A DNA stretch of 64,000 nt from the NCBI RefSeq assembly GCF_000631985.1, contig NZ_JFYN01000012.1, forward strand, positions 186,001 through 250,000. The letters are read 5' to 3'. A program made the position numbers and the translations under genes. Source of the DNA: Pseudomonas sp. RIT288 (GTDB lineage: Bacteria; Pseudomonadota; Gammaproteobacteria; Pseudomonadales; Pseudomonadaceae). Numbering within the stretch: position 1 is the first letter of the stretch; the number at the start of each line of letters is the position of its first letter. The notes beneath the pieces were generated by a model. The model searched no databases, was not told where the DNA came from, and worked only from the letters and a program-made list of their open reading frames with translations. Shown piece by piece: positions 50,286-58,207 of the stretch.

Positions 50286-50375
50286 TGTGGGAGCGAGCCT
50301 GCTCGCGAAAGCATTGTGTCAGGCACCGTAGATGTGGAATGTGCTGACGCCTTCGCGAGCAGGCTCGCTCCCACA
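50286..50375. repeat. Inverted REP pair, GAGCGAGCCTGCTCGCGA family
   Basis: TGTGGGAGCGAGCCTGCTCGCGAAAGC and GCCTTCGCGAGCAGGCTCGCTCCCACA face each other around about 40 bases. It is one of the least changed pairs in the window. Confidence 0.88.
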
Positions 50376-50408
50376 GGGTTCTCAGGTGTATGCAGAAATG
50401 GTGTGCAC

Positions 50409-50443
50409 AAAAAAGGCGATGCCCCTCACGGAACATCGCCTTT
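50409..50443 (-). terminator. Terminator of gcd
   Basis: On the minus strand GGCGATG and CATCGCC close a loop of about 12 bases and are followed by six T. It lies 20-55 bases beyond the gcd stop. Confidence 0.8.
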
Positions 50444-50462
50444 CCTTTACCGCCGCTAAAAC

Positions 50463-52874
50463 TTATTCCGGCAGTTTGTACGCAATCACATAGTCACCCA
50501 TCTTGGTGCCCAGCGAGCCGTGACCACCCACAACGAGCAGCACGTATTGCTTGCCGTCCTTGCCGGTGTAGGTCATCGGAGTCGCTTGGCCGCCCGCAGG
50601 CAGACGCGATTTCCACAGTTCTTTACCGGTGTTCACGTCGTAGGCGCGCAGGTACTGGTCGAGGGTGCCGCTGAGGAAACCGACGCCGCCGGCAGTGACC
50701 ATCGAGCCGCCCATGCTTGGCACGCCAAGGGTGAAGCCGATCGGGATTGGCGAGCTGTCGCGGCTGGTGCCGTTTTTGCGTTTCCACACGACTTTGCCGG
50801 TGGTCAGGTCGATACCGGCGACGTAGCCCCAGGCCGGGGCCTGGCACGGTACGCCCAGTGGCGACATGAACGGGTGCATGATCACCGCGTATGGCGCGCC
50901 GGTGTTTGGCTGCACGCCAGCGGTTTCGCTCTCGCGTTTGCTGCCGGCGGCGACTTTCTCGCGTGGCACCATTTTCGAGACGAAGGCCATGTAGTTCGGG
51001 CTGGTGAACAGCATCTGGCGAACCGGATCGACCGAGACGCCGCCCCAGTTGAACACGCCGACGTTACCCGGGTAGATCAGGCTGCCCTGTTCCGATGGAG
51101 GCGTGTATTGGCCTTCGTAGCGCAGTTCCTTGAACTGGATGCGGCACAGCATCTGGTCGAACGGGCTGGCGCCCCACATGGCTTTTTCGGTGAGTTCCGG
51201 GGCCAGCAGGTTGAGGTCCGAACGGGCCTGGGTCGGTGCGGTGTGGTCGCCTTTCACGGCGCCTTGCGGTACCGGGATTTCCTTGATCGGGATGATCGGC
51301 GTGCCGTCACGACGGTCGAGGACGTACAGGCTGCCCTGTTTGGTCGGAGCGATCAGCGCCGGTTTCACGCCGTCGGCGGTTTTCATGTCGAGCAGGGTTG
51401 GCTGGCTGCCAACGTCCATGTCCCACAGGTCGTGGTGGGTGAACTGGTAGTTCCAGCGCACTTTACCGGTGGCCAGGTCGAGGGCAACGATGCCGGCGCT
51501 GAATTTCTCGGCGCCCGGGGTGCGGTCGGCGCCCCACTGGTCAGGGGTCTGGTTGCCCAGTGGCAGGAAGACCATGCCGAGTTTTTCGTCGACGCTGGCC
51601 AGCGACCACATGTTGGCCGAGTTGCGGCTGTAGGTTTCGCCCGGCGCCAAAGGCTCGGTGGCGTCTGGCTTGTCGCTGTCCCAGTTCCACACGAGGTGGC
51701 CGTCGCGCACGTCGAAGGCGCGGATCACGCCCGATGGCTCGTTGGTCGACTCGTTGTCGGTGACGTGACCGCCCATGATCACCAGATCACGGGTAATCGC
51801 CGCTGGCGAGGTGGAGTAGTAGCCACCGGCGGTGAACGGGCCGATGCCTTGGGTCAGGTCGACCACGCCGTTTTTGCCGAAGCCTTCGCAGATCTTGCCG
51901 GTGTCGGCGTTCAGGGCGATCAGGCGCGCATCAGCGGTTGGCAGGTACAGGCGACGCGGGCAAGCCTGAGCAACGGCTTTGCCGGCGTCGGAGATGACGG
52001 CGGAAGCGGCGTTTTCCGACTTGGCGTAAGCGGCTTCGTCGTAGTACGACACGCCACGGCAGGTCATGTGGGCAAAGCCCTTGAAGCCGACCGGGCTCTT
52101 GATCTGCGGGTCGAAGCGCCAGATTTCCTTGCCGGTGTCCGGGTCCAGCGCCAGCACTTTGCTGTGCGCGGTGCAGGCATAGAGCATGCCGTTGGCTTTG
52201 AGCGGGGTGTTTTCGTTGGTCAGCTCCACCGGGTCATCAGCGGTCGGCAGGTCGCCGGTCTGGATGCGCCAGGCTTCTTGCAGCTTGCCGACGTTGGCCG
52301 GGGTGATCTGCTTCAGCGGCGAGTAGCGGTCACCGAACTCGGTGCGGCCATAGGCCTGCCAGTCACCATCAGGCATGGCTGGCGCGGTGCTGGTCATGTC
52401 CGCGGTGTCACGGCCCAGTTCGCCAAAGGTTTCGCCCGGGTGGGTGAACAGGCTGGCCAGGGCAGTGACGCCGGCCAGAACCACGGCCACACTCAGACCG
52501 CCAGTGCCCGTCGGCGCCGGGCCGTTGAGCAGCAGCGGACGACGGAACCACGGCAGCAACATCACGATACCGAGGACGAACCACAGCGCCAGTCGCGGCA
52601 CCAGTTGCCACCAGTCCAGACCGACTTCCCACAGGGCCCAGACCGTGCTGGCGAACAGCACGATGGCGTACAGGCCCAGCGCGGCACGACGACGCAACAG
52701 CAACAGAATGCCGCTCAGCGCAATGCCGATACCGGCCAGCAGGTAGTACAGCGAGCCGCCGAGCATGCTCAGCTTGACTCCCCCGGCCAACATGGCCAGG
52801 CCCATCAGTAGAAGCAGAATGCCGAGCAGGCTCGGTAGCAGACGGCCCCGACTCGAAGCACTTTCGGTGCTCAT
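50463..52874 (-). CDS. gcd: Membrane-bound PQQ-dependent glucose dehydrogenase
   Basis: Oxidises glucose to gluconolactone in the periplasm and passes electrons to ubiquinone; the acid made also dissolves mineral phosphate. It has 803 residues from ATG 52874. Five N-terminal membrane helices (about 10-150) precede an eight-bladed PQQ propeller with W motifs such as GDWQAYGRTEFGDRYSPLKQ, LDPDTGKEIWRFD, LDLATGKVRWNYQFTHHDLW and YVLLVVGGHGSLGTKMGDYV. It lies beside oprB, the glucose porin, in the same direction. Confidence 0.95.
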   Translation of the reverse strand: MSTESASSRGRLLPSLLGILLLLMGLAMLAGGVKLSMLGGSLYYLLAGIGIALSGILLLLRRRAALGLYAIVLFASTVWALWEVGLDWWQLVPRLALWFVLGIVMLLPWFRRPLLLNGPAPTGTGGLSVAVVLAGVTALASLFTHPGETFGELGRDTADMTSTAPAMPDGDWQAYGRTEFGDRYSPLKQITPANVGKLQEAWRIQTGDLPTADDPVELTNENTPLKANGMLYACTAHSKVLALDPDTGKEIWRFDPQIKSPVGFKGFAHMTCRGVSYYDEAAYAKSENAASAVISDAGKAVAQACPRRLYLPTADARLIALNADTGKICEGFGKNGVVDLTQGIGPFTAGGYYSTSPAAITRDLVIMGGHVTDNESTNEPSGVIRAFDVRDGHLVWNWDSDKPDATEPLAPGETYSRNSANMWSLASVDEKLGMVFLPLGNQTPDQWGADRTPGAEKFSAGIVALDLATGKVRWNYQFTHHDLWDMDVGSQPTLLDMKTADGVKPALIAPTKQGSLYVLDRRDGTPIIPIKEIPVPQGAVKGDHTAPTQARSDLNLLAPELTEKAMWGASPFDQMLCRIQFKELRYEGQYTPPSEQGSLIYPGNVGVFNWGGVSVDPVRQMLFTSPNYMAFVSKMVPREKVAAGSKRESETAGVQPNTGAPYAVIMHPFMSPLGVPCQAPAWGYVAGIDLTTGKVVWKRKNGTSRDSSPIPIGFTLGVPSMGGSMVTAGGVGFLSGTLDQYLRAYDVNTGKELWKSRLPAGGQATPMTYTGKDGKQYVLLVVGGHGSLGTKMGDYVIAYKLPE

Positions 52875-52897
52875 AGTGTGATTCTCCGTGACGTTTA

Positions 52898-52917
52898 TGT
52901 AGTCCCGCGCTGTAGTC
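52898..52917 (-). repeat. Direct repeat TGTAGTC in the gcd upstream region
   Basis: TGTAGTC occurs at 52898-52904 and 52911-52917, a 13-base period slightly longer than one helix turn, 24-43 bases upstream of the gcd start. It could be a regulator site; the regulator is unknown. Confidence 0.35.
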
Positions 52918-52983
52918 ACTTTAGATGACGATTGGGCACAGGTATGGTTCAGATAAAAACTTGTCTAGCTAACGAATTTCTTC

Positions 52984-53073
52984 TGTAGGAGTGAGCCTGC
53001 TCGCGATAGCGGTGTGTCAGTCACTGGTAATCTCGCCTGAAACACCGTTATCGCGAGCAGGCTCACTCCTACA
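52984..53073. repeat. Inverted REP pair, GAGTGAGCCTGCTCGCGATAGCGG variant
   Basis: TGTAGGAGTGAGCCTGCTCGCGATAGCGGTGT and its inverse form a pair almost identical to the one at 33973-34060. It lies between oprB and gcd and may end the oprB transcript. Confidence 0.88.
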
Positions 53074-53092
53074 ATGGATTTGCGTCAGTCGT

Positions 53093-54454
53093 TTAGAACG
53101 ACGACTGGATCTTGATCCCCGCGATCAGTGCGTCATCAACCTGATCCACGCCGCCCGGATGGCGGATGTATTGCAGGTTCGGGCGCACGGTCAGCCAGTT
53201 GGCGAGGTGCACACCGTAATAGAGCTCGGCGCTGTATTCAGTGTCCTGCGGTGGCAGGAAGGACGGATCGTCGTAGTCGTAAACGGCGTGCGCTTGATTG
53301 CTCGCTTCGGCGTTCTTGCGAAAAGCCGGGTTGACGTGGACACGGGCCAGGGCGAAACCGATGTCGTCCTTGGCGCGGGCATCGAACGGGCCTTTGTAGA
53401 CCACGCCGGCCTGCACGTAGTTGTCGATCGCGTTGGTTTTCTTGTCGTGCATCGTCGCGTTGGCGAACACGCTCAAACCGCGCGAATGGTCGCTGGCGAT
53501 GCTGGTGACTTGCTGCTGGGCACCGAACCACACGCCGTGTTTGCTCGACGCGCTGCGGTAGGCTTCGCCGCTCAGTGCGGCAGGCTGGCCGTTCTGGTCT
53601 TTATAGACGTCAGAGGCCTTGGCGCTGCTGTAGTAGTAACCGGCGCGGTATTCGCCCGGCAGGCCATTGAGCTTCGGCGTCCACACCAGCTCCACCGGCA
53701 ACACGGCGCCCTGGGTGCCGCTGCCGCTGAGCTTGAAGCCGTTGCCGCGATCGAGGTTCGACGGGTTCTGTTCGTAGGCGCCGACCTGCGCGTACAGCTC
53801 TGGGGTCAGGTGATATTTGACCCGCAGCGCCCATTGGCTGACCGGCCAGTTGTACCAGATGCCGCCGACCCAGTTGCCGACCTGCGAGCCGCAGAATGCC
53901 AGGTTCTGGAAGTCGCACGGGAAGCTGTTGAAGTCTTCGCCTTCACCGAAACGGCCGACCTTGATGTCGAGCTTCTGGTCGAAGAATTTCTGCTGGTACC
54001 ACATCTGCGTCAGGCGCGTGGTCTGGCCGCGGCCCCAGACTTCCTGGGCCGAAGTGAAGCCGCCAACGCGTGGATCGTTGATCCGGTCGTTGCTGATGTT
54101 GTTGCCGCTGCGCTTGGTGATGGTCAGCTGAAATTCGGCATCGTCCCAGCCGAGGATTTTTTGCAGGTCAAGATGCGTGCCCAGACCGAACTGATCGCTG
54201 TAGCGTGCGGTGCGATCGTGGTCGTAGCCGCCGTGCAGGTTGCTGCCCATTTCGCCGGTGTAGTCGAGTTTGAAGTCGTAGCCTTTTTCCGCCAGTTCGG
54301 TACGGCTGCCGTTCCAGTCACCGAGCATCCACGGTGAGTCGCTGTCGAAGGCGGGGGCCGTCTGGGCGTAGGTGGCGAAGCCTAGCGCGGTGCAGCCGCC
54401 GATCAGGCGCAGGGCTGAGATAGCGCTGTCTCGGGAGAAGGAAAAATCAAGCAT
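53093..54454 (-). CDS. oprB: Carbohydrate-selective porin OprB
   Basis: Outer-membrane beta-barrel that lets glucose and other sugars into the periplasm. It has 453 residues, with a signal-like N-terminus ending near TYAQTAPAFDSDSP. OprB-family motifs are WMLGDWNGSRTELAEKGYDF, LDIKVGRFGEGEDFN and the closing barrel strand DDALIAGIKIQSSF with terminal Phe. Neighbour gcd uses the glucose it brings in. Two ATCTGTAACA repeats lie upstream. Confidence 0.95.
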   Translation of the reverse strand: MLDFSFSRDSAISALRLIGGCTALGFATYAQTAPAFDSDSPWMLGDWNGSRTELAEKGYDFKLDYTGEMGSNLHGGYDHDRTARYSDQFGLGTHLDLQKILGWDDAEFQLTITKRSGNNISNDRINDPRVGGFTSAQEVWGRGQTTRLTQMWYQQKFFDQKLDIKVGRFGEGEDFNSFPCDFQNLAFCGSQVGNWVGGIWYNWPVSQWALRVKYHLTPELYAQVGAYEQNPSNLDRGNGFKLSGSGTQGAVLPVELVWTPKLNGLPGEYRAGYYYSSAKASDVYKDQNGQPAALSGEAYRSASSKHGVWFGAQQQVTSIASDHSRGLSVFANATMHDKKTNAIDNYVQAGVVYKGPFDARAKDDIGFALARVHVNPAFRKNAEASNQAHAVYDYDDPSFLPPQDTEYSAELYYGVHLANWLTVRPNLQYIRHPGGVDQVDDALIAGIKIQSSF

Positions 54455-54550
54455 GGGTCAGTCTTTTTTTGGTGTTTTCCGGGGGTAAACCGAGCGCTTC
54501 AATTTGACGCAGGCAGTGAAGCGATTCAGCTGAAGGGCGGCAGGATAATG

Positions 54551-54609
54551 ATCTGTAACAAAAAGACAAAGCGGTTTTGTGGACATGCAGCTTTTCGCAA
54601 TCTGTAACA
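54551..54609 (-). promoter_or_regulatory. Two ATCTGTAACA boxes upstream of oprB
   Basis: Identical 10-base boxes (TGTTACAGAT when read toward oprB) are spaced 49 bases start to start, about 97-155 bases before the oprB ATG. A sugar-responsive regulator such as GltR or HexR may act here, but I cannot assign the boxes to a known motif. Confidence 0.4.
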
Positions 54610-54613
54610 GTGG

Positions 54614-54682
54614 CAAAAGATCGCAGCCTGCGGCAGCTCCTACATTGAAATGCATACATCTGTAGGCGCTGCGATCTTTTGA
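54614..54682. repeat. Decayed REP pair, GGAGCTGCC family
   Basis: The left arm (AAAAGATCGCAGCCTGCGGC and AGCTCCTACA) is complete. The right arm reads TGTAGGCGCTGCGATCTTTTG, lacking the GCTGCC(G/C)(A/C)AG core, so about 10-12 bases have been lost from it. Confidence 0.75.
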
Positions 54683-54776
54683 CCTTGACCTACATTTGAA
54701 GGAAGACCTTCCACCGCGCCGGCCCCTCGGCTAAGGTGCGCGGCTTGTGCATTTTCACTCCGTCCAAAGGCCTGGC

Positions 54777-55007
54777 ATGAACGACCACACTCCCGATCCG
54801 CTGCATGGCGTAACCCTCGAACAGATCCTCAATGCGCTGGTGGCGCATTACGAGTGGGCGGGGTTGGCCGAGCGCATCGATATCCGCTGCTTCAAGAGCG
54901 ATCCGAGCATCAAGTCGAGCCTGACCTTCCTGCGCAAAACCCCGTGGGCGCGGGAGAAGGTCGAGCGCTTGTACGTGAAACTGATGCGCACCAAGCGTCC
55001 GCTCTGA
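54777..55007 (+). CDS. VF530-family DNA-binding protein
   Basis: Small protein of 76 residues from ATG 54777 ([20 protein letters not shown]). VF530-family features are [19 protein letters not shown] and [20 protein letters not shown], covering nearly the whole protein. Structural members have a helix-turn-helix-like fold and were named DNA-binding by shape; the role in cells is not known. It ends one base before the next gene and is probably co-transcribed with it. Confidence 0.85.
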   Translation: MNDHTPDPLHGVTLEQILNALVAHYEWAGLAERIDIRCFKSDPSIKSSLTFLRKTPWAREKVERLYVKLMRTKRPL

Positions 55008-55008
55008 G

Positions 55009-55647
55009 ATGGACGCCGTTGCGCGGCGACGCCTGATCACACTCATCGCCACCCTCGGCTGGGCCGGGCTGAGCATTCAGTTGTACCTGATTTTCCTTGC
55101 GCGACTGAGTGTCGATGCCAGCCTGCTGGGCGGGCTGGTGAGTTTCTTCAGTTACTTCACGGTGTTGACCAACACCCTGGTGGCGACCGTGCTGACCTGC
55201 GCGGTCACCCGGCGTGAATCCGTTGCGCAGCGCTGGTTTCTGCAGCCGTGGGTCAGTAGCGGGGTGGCAGTGAGCATTGCTGTGGTGGGGCTGGCCTACA
55301 GCATTTTGCTGCGGCATTTGTGGCACCCCGAAGGCTGGCAGTTTATTGCCGATGAATTGCTGCATGACGTGATGCCGCTGCTGTTTCTCGGCTATTGGTG
55401 GTGTTGCGTGCCCAAGGGGACGTTGCGCCTGAAGCACCTGGCGCTGTGGCTGGTCTATCCGCTGGTGTACTTCGTTTACGCCTTGCTGCGCGGGCATCTG
55501 CTTGGCGCCTACGCGTATCCGTTCATTGATGTGGCGATGCTCGGTTATGCACAGGTGTTCATCAATGCCGGGGGGATATTGGTGGGATTTGTGGTGATTG
55601 GGTTGTTGGTGATTGGCTTGGATCGCTGGAGATTTGCACGAAGTTAG
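55009..55647 (+). CDS. Pr6Pr-family membrane protein
   Basis: It has 212 residues and six predicted membrane helices, opening RRRLITLIATLGWAGLSIQL. Conserved stretches are FFSYFTVLTNTLVATVL and LWLVYPLVYFVYALLRGHLL with YPFIDVAMLGY, which match the Pr6Pr/FAR-17a/AIG1-like group. The function in bacteria is unknown. It follows the VF530 gene by one base. Confidence 0.82.
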   Translation: MDAVARRRLITLIATLGWAGLSIQLYLIFLARLSVDASLLGGLVSFFSYFTVLTNTLVATVLTCAVTRRESVAQRWFLQPWVSSGVAVSIAVVGLAYSILLRHLWHPEGWQFIADELLHDVMPLLFLGYWWCCVPKGTLRLKHLALWLVYPLVYFVYALLRGHLLGAYAYPFIDVAMLGYAQVFINAGGILVGFVVIGLLVIGLDRWRFARS

Positions 55648-55653
55648 AGCACC

Positions 55654-55739
55654 TGTAGGAGCTGCCGCAGGCTGCGATCTTTTGACGTTGATTGTTCAAA
55701 AACAAGATCAAAAGATCGCAGCCTGCGGCAGCTCCTACA
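55654..55739. repeat. Inverted REP pair, GGAGCTGCCGCAGGCTGCG family
   Basis: TGTAGGAGCTGCCGCAGGCTGCGATCTTTTGA and its inverse with about 22 bases between. It lies between two convergent genes (Pr6Pr and the siderophore reductase) and may act as their terminator, since no other is seen. Confidence 0.87.
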
Positions 55740-55746
55740 GGGGATA

Positions 55747-56532
55747 TCACTCTTCTGCGCAACCCTCGGCGCGCCAGTAGCCGACGGCTTTGATGAGCTG
55801 TTCATCCAGCCCATGCTCATCCAGCAGCACCCGGCGGATCTGCCGCGAGACCTTGGTTTCGGTCGCCACCCATGCATACAGATTGCCCTTGGGCACTTGC
55901 AACTGTTTGACGGTGGTCAGCAGGTTGTCCTTGCCACCTTCGCGCAGGACCCAGATCACGTTGATCTGCGCTGCACTTTCCAGCCGTTGTTGCTCGGCAC
56001 CATTTTCCACTTCGATGACCACCAGCGCCTTGCGATTGCTCGCCAGACCTTCGAGGCGGCGGGCGATGGCGGGCAGGGCGGTTTCGTCGCCGATCAGCAG
56101 GTAGCTGTCGAAGATATCCGGCACGATCATCGAACCGCGCGGCCCGCCGATGTGCAGGAATTGCCCCGGTTGGGCCTGTTCGGCCCAGGTCGAGGCAGGG
56201 CCGTCGCCATGCAGGACGAAGTCGATGTCCAGCTCGAGTTTGTCCAGGTCATAGCGACGCGGGGTGTAGTCGCGCATCTCGGGCAGCGGGCCGTTGTCCT
56301 TGCCGGCGCCGAGCACCATGGTCTCCAGTGCTGCAGCCTGTTCGGCGTTCTGCGGGAACAGCAGTTTGACGTGATCGTCGGTGCCCAGGCTGATGAACCC
56401 GGCCAGCTCCGGCCCGCCGAGGGTGATGCGGCGCATGCGCGGGGTCAGGTCGACCACGCGCAGGACTTCGAGTTTGCGACGTTTGATTTCGTGCATCACG
56501 CGGTGAATGGTTTGGGTATCGACTGCAGTCAT
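55747..56532 (-). CDS. Siderophore-interacting ferric reductase (YqjH/ViuB-like)
   Basis: FAD- and NADPH-dependent reductase that frees iron from ferric siderophores. It has 261 residues. The FAD-binding barrel has LEVLRVVDLTPRMRRITLGG and the conserved RRYDLDKLELDIDFVLHGDG (RxYT-like RRYD). The C-terminal SIP domain has GPRGSMIVPD, LLIGDETALPAI and AWVATETKVSRQIRRVL. The ATG overlaps the PadR gene's stop by 4 bases. The pair corresponds to E. coli yqjH-yqjI, where the regulator controls the reductase. Confidence 0.92.
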   Translation of the reverse strand: MTAVDTQTIHRVMHEIKRRKLEVLRVVDLTPRMRRITLGGPELAGFISLGTDDHVKLLFPQNAEQAAALETMVLGAGKDNGPLPEMRDYTPRRYDLDKLELDIDFVLHGDGPASTWAEQAQPGQFLHIGGPRGSMIVPDIFDSYLLIGDETALPAIARRLEGLASNRKALVVIEVENGAEQQRLESAAQINVIWVLREGGKDNLLTTVKQLQVPKGNLYAWVATETKVSRQIRRVLLDEHGLDEQLIKAVGYWRAEGCAEE

Positions 56533-57110
56533 TCGGCTTTCTCCGGGGCAGTTTGAACGGCAGGGCCGTCGACGATGGCTTTGGCGGTGTCGTTGAGCAG
56601 CGTGGCAACCCGTTGGATTTCTTCCGCGCTCCAGCGTCCGTGGTGCAGTTGCAAGGCGTGACGCAGGTTGTGCACTGCCTCGTGGATTTCCGGCGGCCGG
56701 TCATGGCCGCGCAACGAACGTTTGCTGACGTCGATGCGCATACGCACGCCGTCCAGTGCTACCGCTTGCTCGCTTAAAGACAAACGACCGGCGTCGGTCA
56801 CGCTGTAGCGTTTTTTGCCGGCCTCGGCGTCGCCGCTGATCAGGTCGCTTTCTTCAAGAAAGGTCAGGGTCGGGTAGATCACGCCGGGGCTTGGGCTGTA
56901 TGCGCCGTCGAACATGCCTTCAATCTGGCGGATCAGGTCATAGCCGTGGCACGGCTGCTCGGCGATCAGCGCCAGCAGCAACAATTTCAGATCACCGGGG
57001 GCGAAGACCCGTGGGCCGCGTCCGCCGCGTTCACGGCCGGGGCGTTTTTCAAAGCCGTCACGGCCGTCGCCGTGTTCGCGGTGATGGTGGGGGGAATGAT
57101 GGTCTCTCAT
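56529..57110 (-). CDS. PadR-family regulator with His-rich N-terminus (YqjI-like)
   Basis: It has 193 residues. The N-terminus MRDHHSPHHHREHGDGRDGF is very rich in His, Asp and Arg and could bind nickel or iron. The PadR winged HTH covers about 38-115 (PGDLKLLLLALIAEQPCHGY, SPSPGVIYPTLTFLEESDLI). The C-terminal helices would form the dimer. E. coli YqjI, with a His/Cys-rich tail, is a nickel-responsive repressor of the reductase yqjH and of itself. Here the same two genes overlap, and a palindrome lies just upstream. Confidence 0.9.
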   Translation of the reverse strand: MRDHHSPHHHREHGDGRDGFEKRPGRERGGRGPRVFAPGDLKLLLLALIAEQPCHGYDLIRQIEGMFDGAYSPSPGVIYPTLTFLEESDLISGDAEAGKKRYSVTDAGRLSLSEQAVALDGVRMRIDVSKRSLRGHDRPPEIHEAVHNLRHALQLHHGRWSAEEIQRVATLLNDTAKAIVDGPAVQTAPEKAE

Positions 57111-57133
57111 TTGCCTGCTCTCTCGTCGTGTTT

Positions 57134-57156
57134 AGATACAACTTAAGATATATCTT
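57134..57156 (-). promoter_or_regulatory. Palindromic operator upstream of the PadR-siderophore reductase genes
   Basis: AAGATATATCTT (57145-57156) is a perfect 12-base palindrome 35 bases upstream of the PadR start. A third half-site, AGATA, lies at 57134-57138, with a 12-base period. AT-rich dyads of this sort are typical PadR operators; autoregulation is inferred. Confidence 0.6.
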
Positions 57157-57622
57157 TACGTACTGGCAAGGGGGCCTGACCAACGGCACACACCTGACCG
57201 ATCGAATCTGCGGCGGCAAAACCCGGAAAATGATCAAGAAAACGCAGTATTAAATCCCCCGGCAAAGGCGCAGATTAGTGCTGATTCTCTAATATTCCGT
57301 TTCGCCCTTTATTTACGGGAAAGTGTGGTACATGTCTTACGGAAGTTGCTGCGAAGTTGTGGCGCGTGCAGTCATTCGGCTGGCGCGCTGTAGTCTGGTT
57401 CTTACAGTTGGACAGGAACTTTCCTGAATTTCACGGTTTTTTCTTTCTCATCTAATGGCGTCCAGGCTACAAGGTCGCAGGACGTTGCCTGCTTACTTTA
57501 AAGATAAATTGGTTGAACATTCTTCGGCGTTGAAAGTTAACGGTGAGCACTGACTGCTCGTGACTGTTCTGTTCGCCTTGACTGCTCGACGACTCAACTA
57601 ATTTATATAAGACAGGTATTCA
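57157..57622. other. AT-richer regulatory spacer upstream of the pilus operon
   Basis: 466 bases without a gene. Relative to its surroundings it is AT-rich, with runs such as TTTTTTCTTTCT at 57444-57455 and TTTAAAGATAAATTG near 57498-57512. Direct repeats of TGACTGCTCG lie at 57551 and 57579. No promoter could be placed with confidence. The length and base composition suggest a complex regulated promoter for the pilus genes. Confidence 0.55.
57551..57588 (+). repeat. Direct repeat TGACTGCTCG upstream of the major pilin
   Basis: TGACTGCTCG occurs at 57551-57560 and again at 57579-57588, spaced 28 bases, within 75 bases of the pilin start. A partial third copy (TGACTG) lies at 57561-57566. It could bind a pilus regulator or affect promoter switching. 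Confidence 0.45.
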
Positions 57623-58102
57623 ATGATGCTCAAGAAACTCGCCTTTGCCGCCCCTCTGACTGTCCTGGCCATGAGCGCCTCGATGGCGTTTGCCGCCACT
57701 GAAGCCAAGCACTCCATCAGTCTCGTGGCGCACGTACCGGCTGACGACTTCTATGCGGTGCCGGTGGATGCCGACCTGGTCAACAAGGATCAGGACATGA
57801 GCTACAACCCGGCCACCAATTCGATGCGCGAAGTCAACGGGCACTTCGACGTGCTGCACACTGCCGGCAAGGTTCATGCACGTCTGGAAGGGGTGCCGAA
57901 GCTGATTGGCGGTAACAACACCATCGACCTGAAGGTCGAACTCAACGGCAGGACGCTGACCACCACTTCGCAGGAAGTCGTGGGCGATACCGAGTCCAAT
58001 ACACGTTATCGCGCGCCGTTCAAGATCAGCGCCACCGGTGCCAAACCGGCCGCTGGCGACTACACCGGTGTGGTCATGCTGGTCGTCGAACCTTCGGTTT
58101 GA
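57623..58102 (+). CDS. CS1-type fimbrial major subunit
   Basis: Pilin of the alternate chaperone-usher class (CooA/CblA relatives). It has 159 residues from the first of two tandem ATGs. A signal peptide ends at about residue 24 (MAFAA/TEAKHS). The mature part has DDFYAVPVDADLVNKDQDMS and a C-terminal strand YTGVVMLVVEPSV, the donor-strand groove and final beta strand. No cysteines, as in CS1 pilins. First gene of a five-gene operon, followed by two hairpins. Confidence 0.88.
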   Translation: MMLKKLAFAAPLTVLAMSASMAFAATEAKHSISLVAHVPADDFYAVPVDADLVNKDQDMSYNPATNSMREVNGHFDVLHTAGKVHARLEGVPKLIGGNNTIDLKVELNGRTLTTTSQEVVGDTESNTRYRAPFKISATGAKPAAGDYTGVVMLVVEPSV

Positions 58103-58121
58103 GTCATAACGGCAATACCTG

Positions 58122-58181
58122 ACGTTACTTGTCCAGTAACGTAACCGGCCGGCAACTTTCAAGTTGCCCGGCCGGGCTTTT
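58122..58181 (+). terminator. Tandem hairpins between pilin and usher (attenuating terminator)
   Basis: Hairpin 1: ACGTTACT (58122-58129) with AGTAACGT (58135-58142), perfect 8 bp, 5-base loop. Hairpin 2: CCGGCCGGCAACTT with AAGTTGCCCGGCCGG (58145-58175), 14 bp with one bulge, followed by GCTTTT. Hairpin 2 resembles a weak terminator that would let only part of the transcripts reach the usher, giving excess pilin. Confidence 0.75.
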
Positions 58182-58207
58182 ACTTCCGGTAATCAGAGTA
58201 TTAATCC

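Larger units (their letters stand above)
49925..50462. other. Spacer upstream of the DUF6124 gene and downstream of gcd
   Basis: 538 bases. 49925-50090 is the leader of the DUF6124 gene with an open reading frame on the minus strand and inverted segments around GTGGCAGCTCCAC. One REP pair lies at 50286-50375. The gcd terminator occupies 50409-50443. Nothing else is recognised. Confidence 0.6.
54455..54776. other. Spacer between oprB and the VF530-type gene
   Basis: 322 bases. It holds the oprB upstream region on the minus strand, with ATCTGTAACA at 54551-54560 and 54600-54609 (a 49-base period), and a decayed REP pair at 54614-54682. No open frame in it looks like a gene. Confidence 0.6.
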
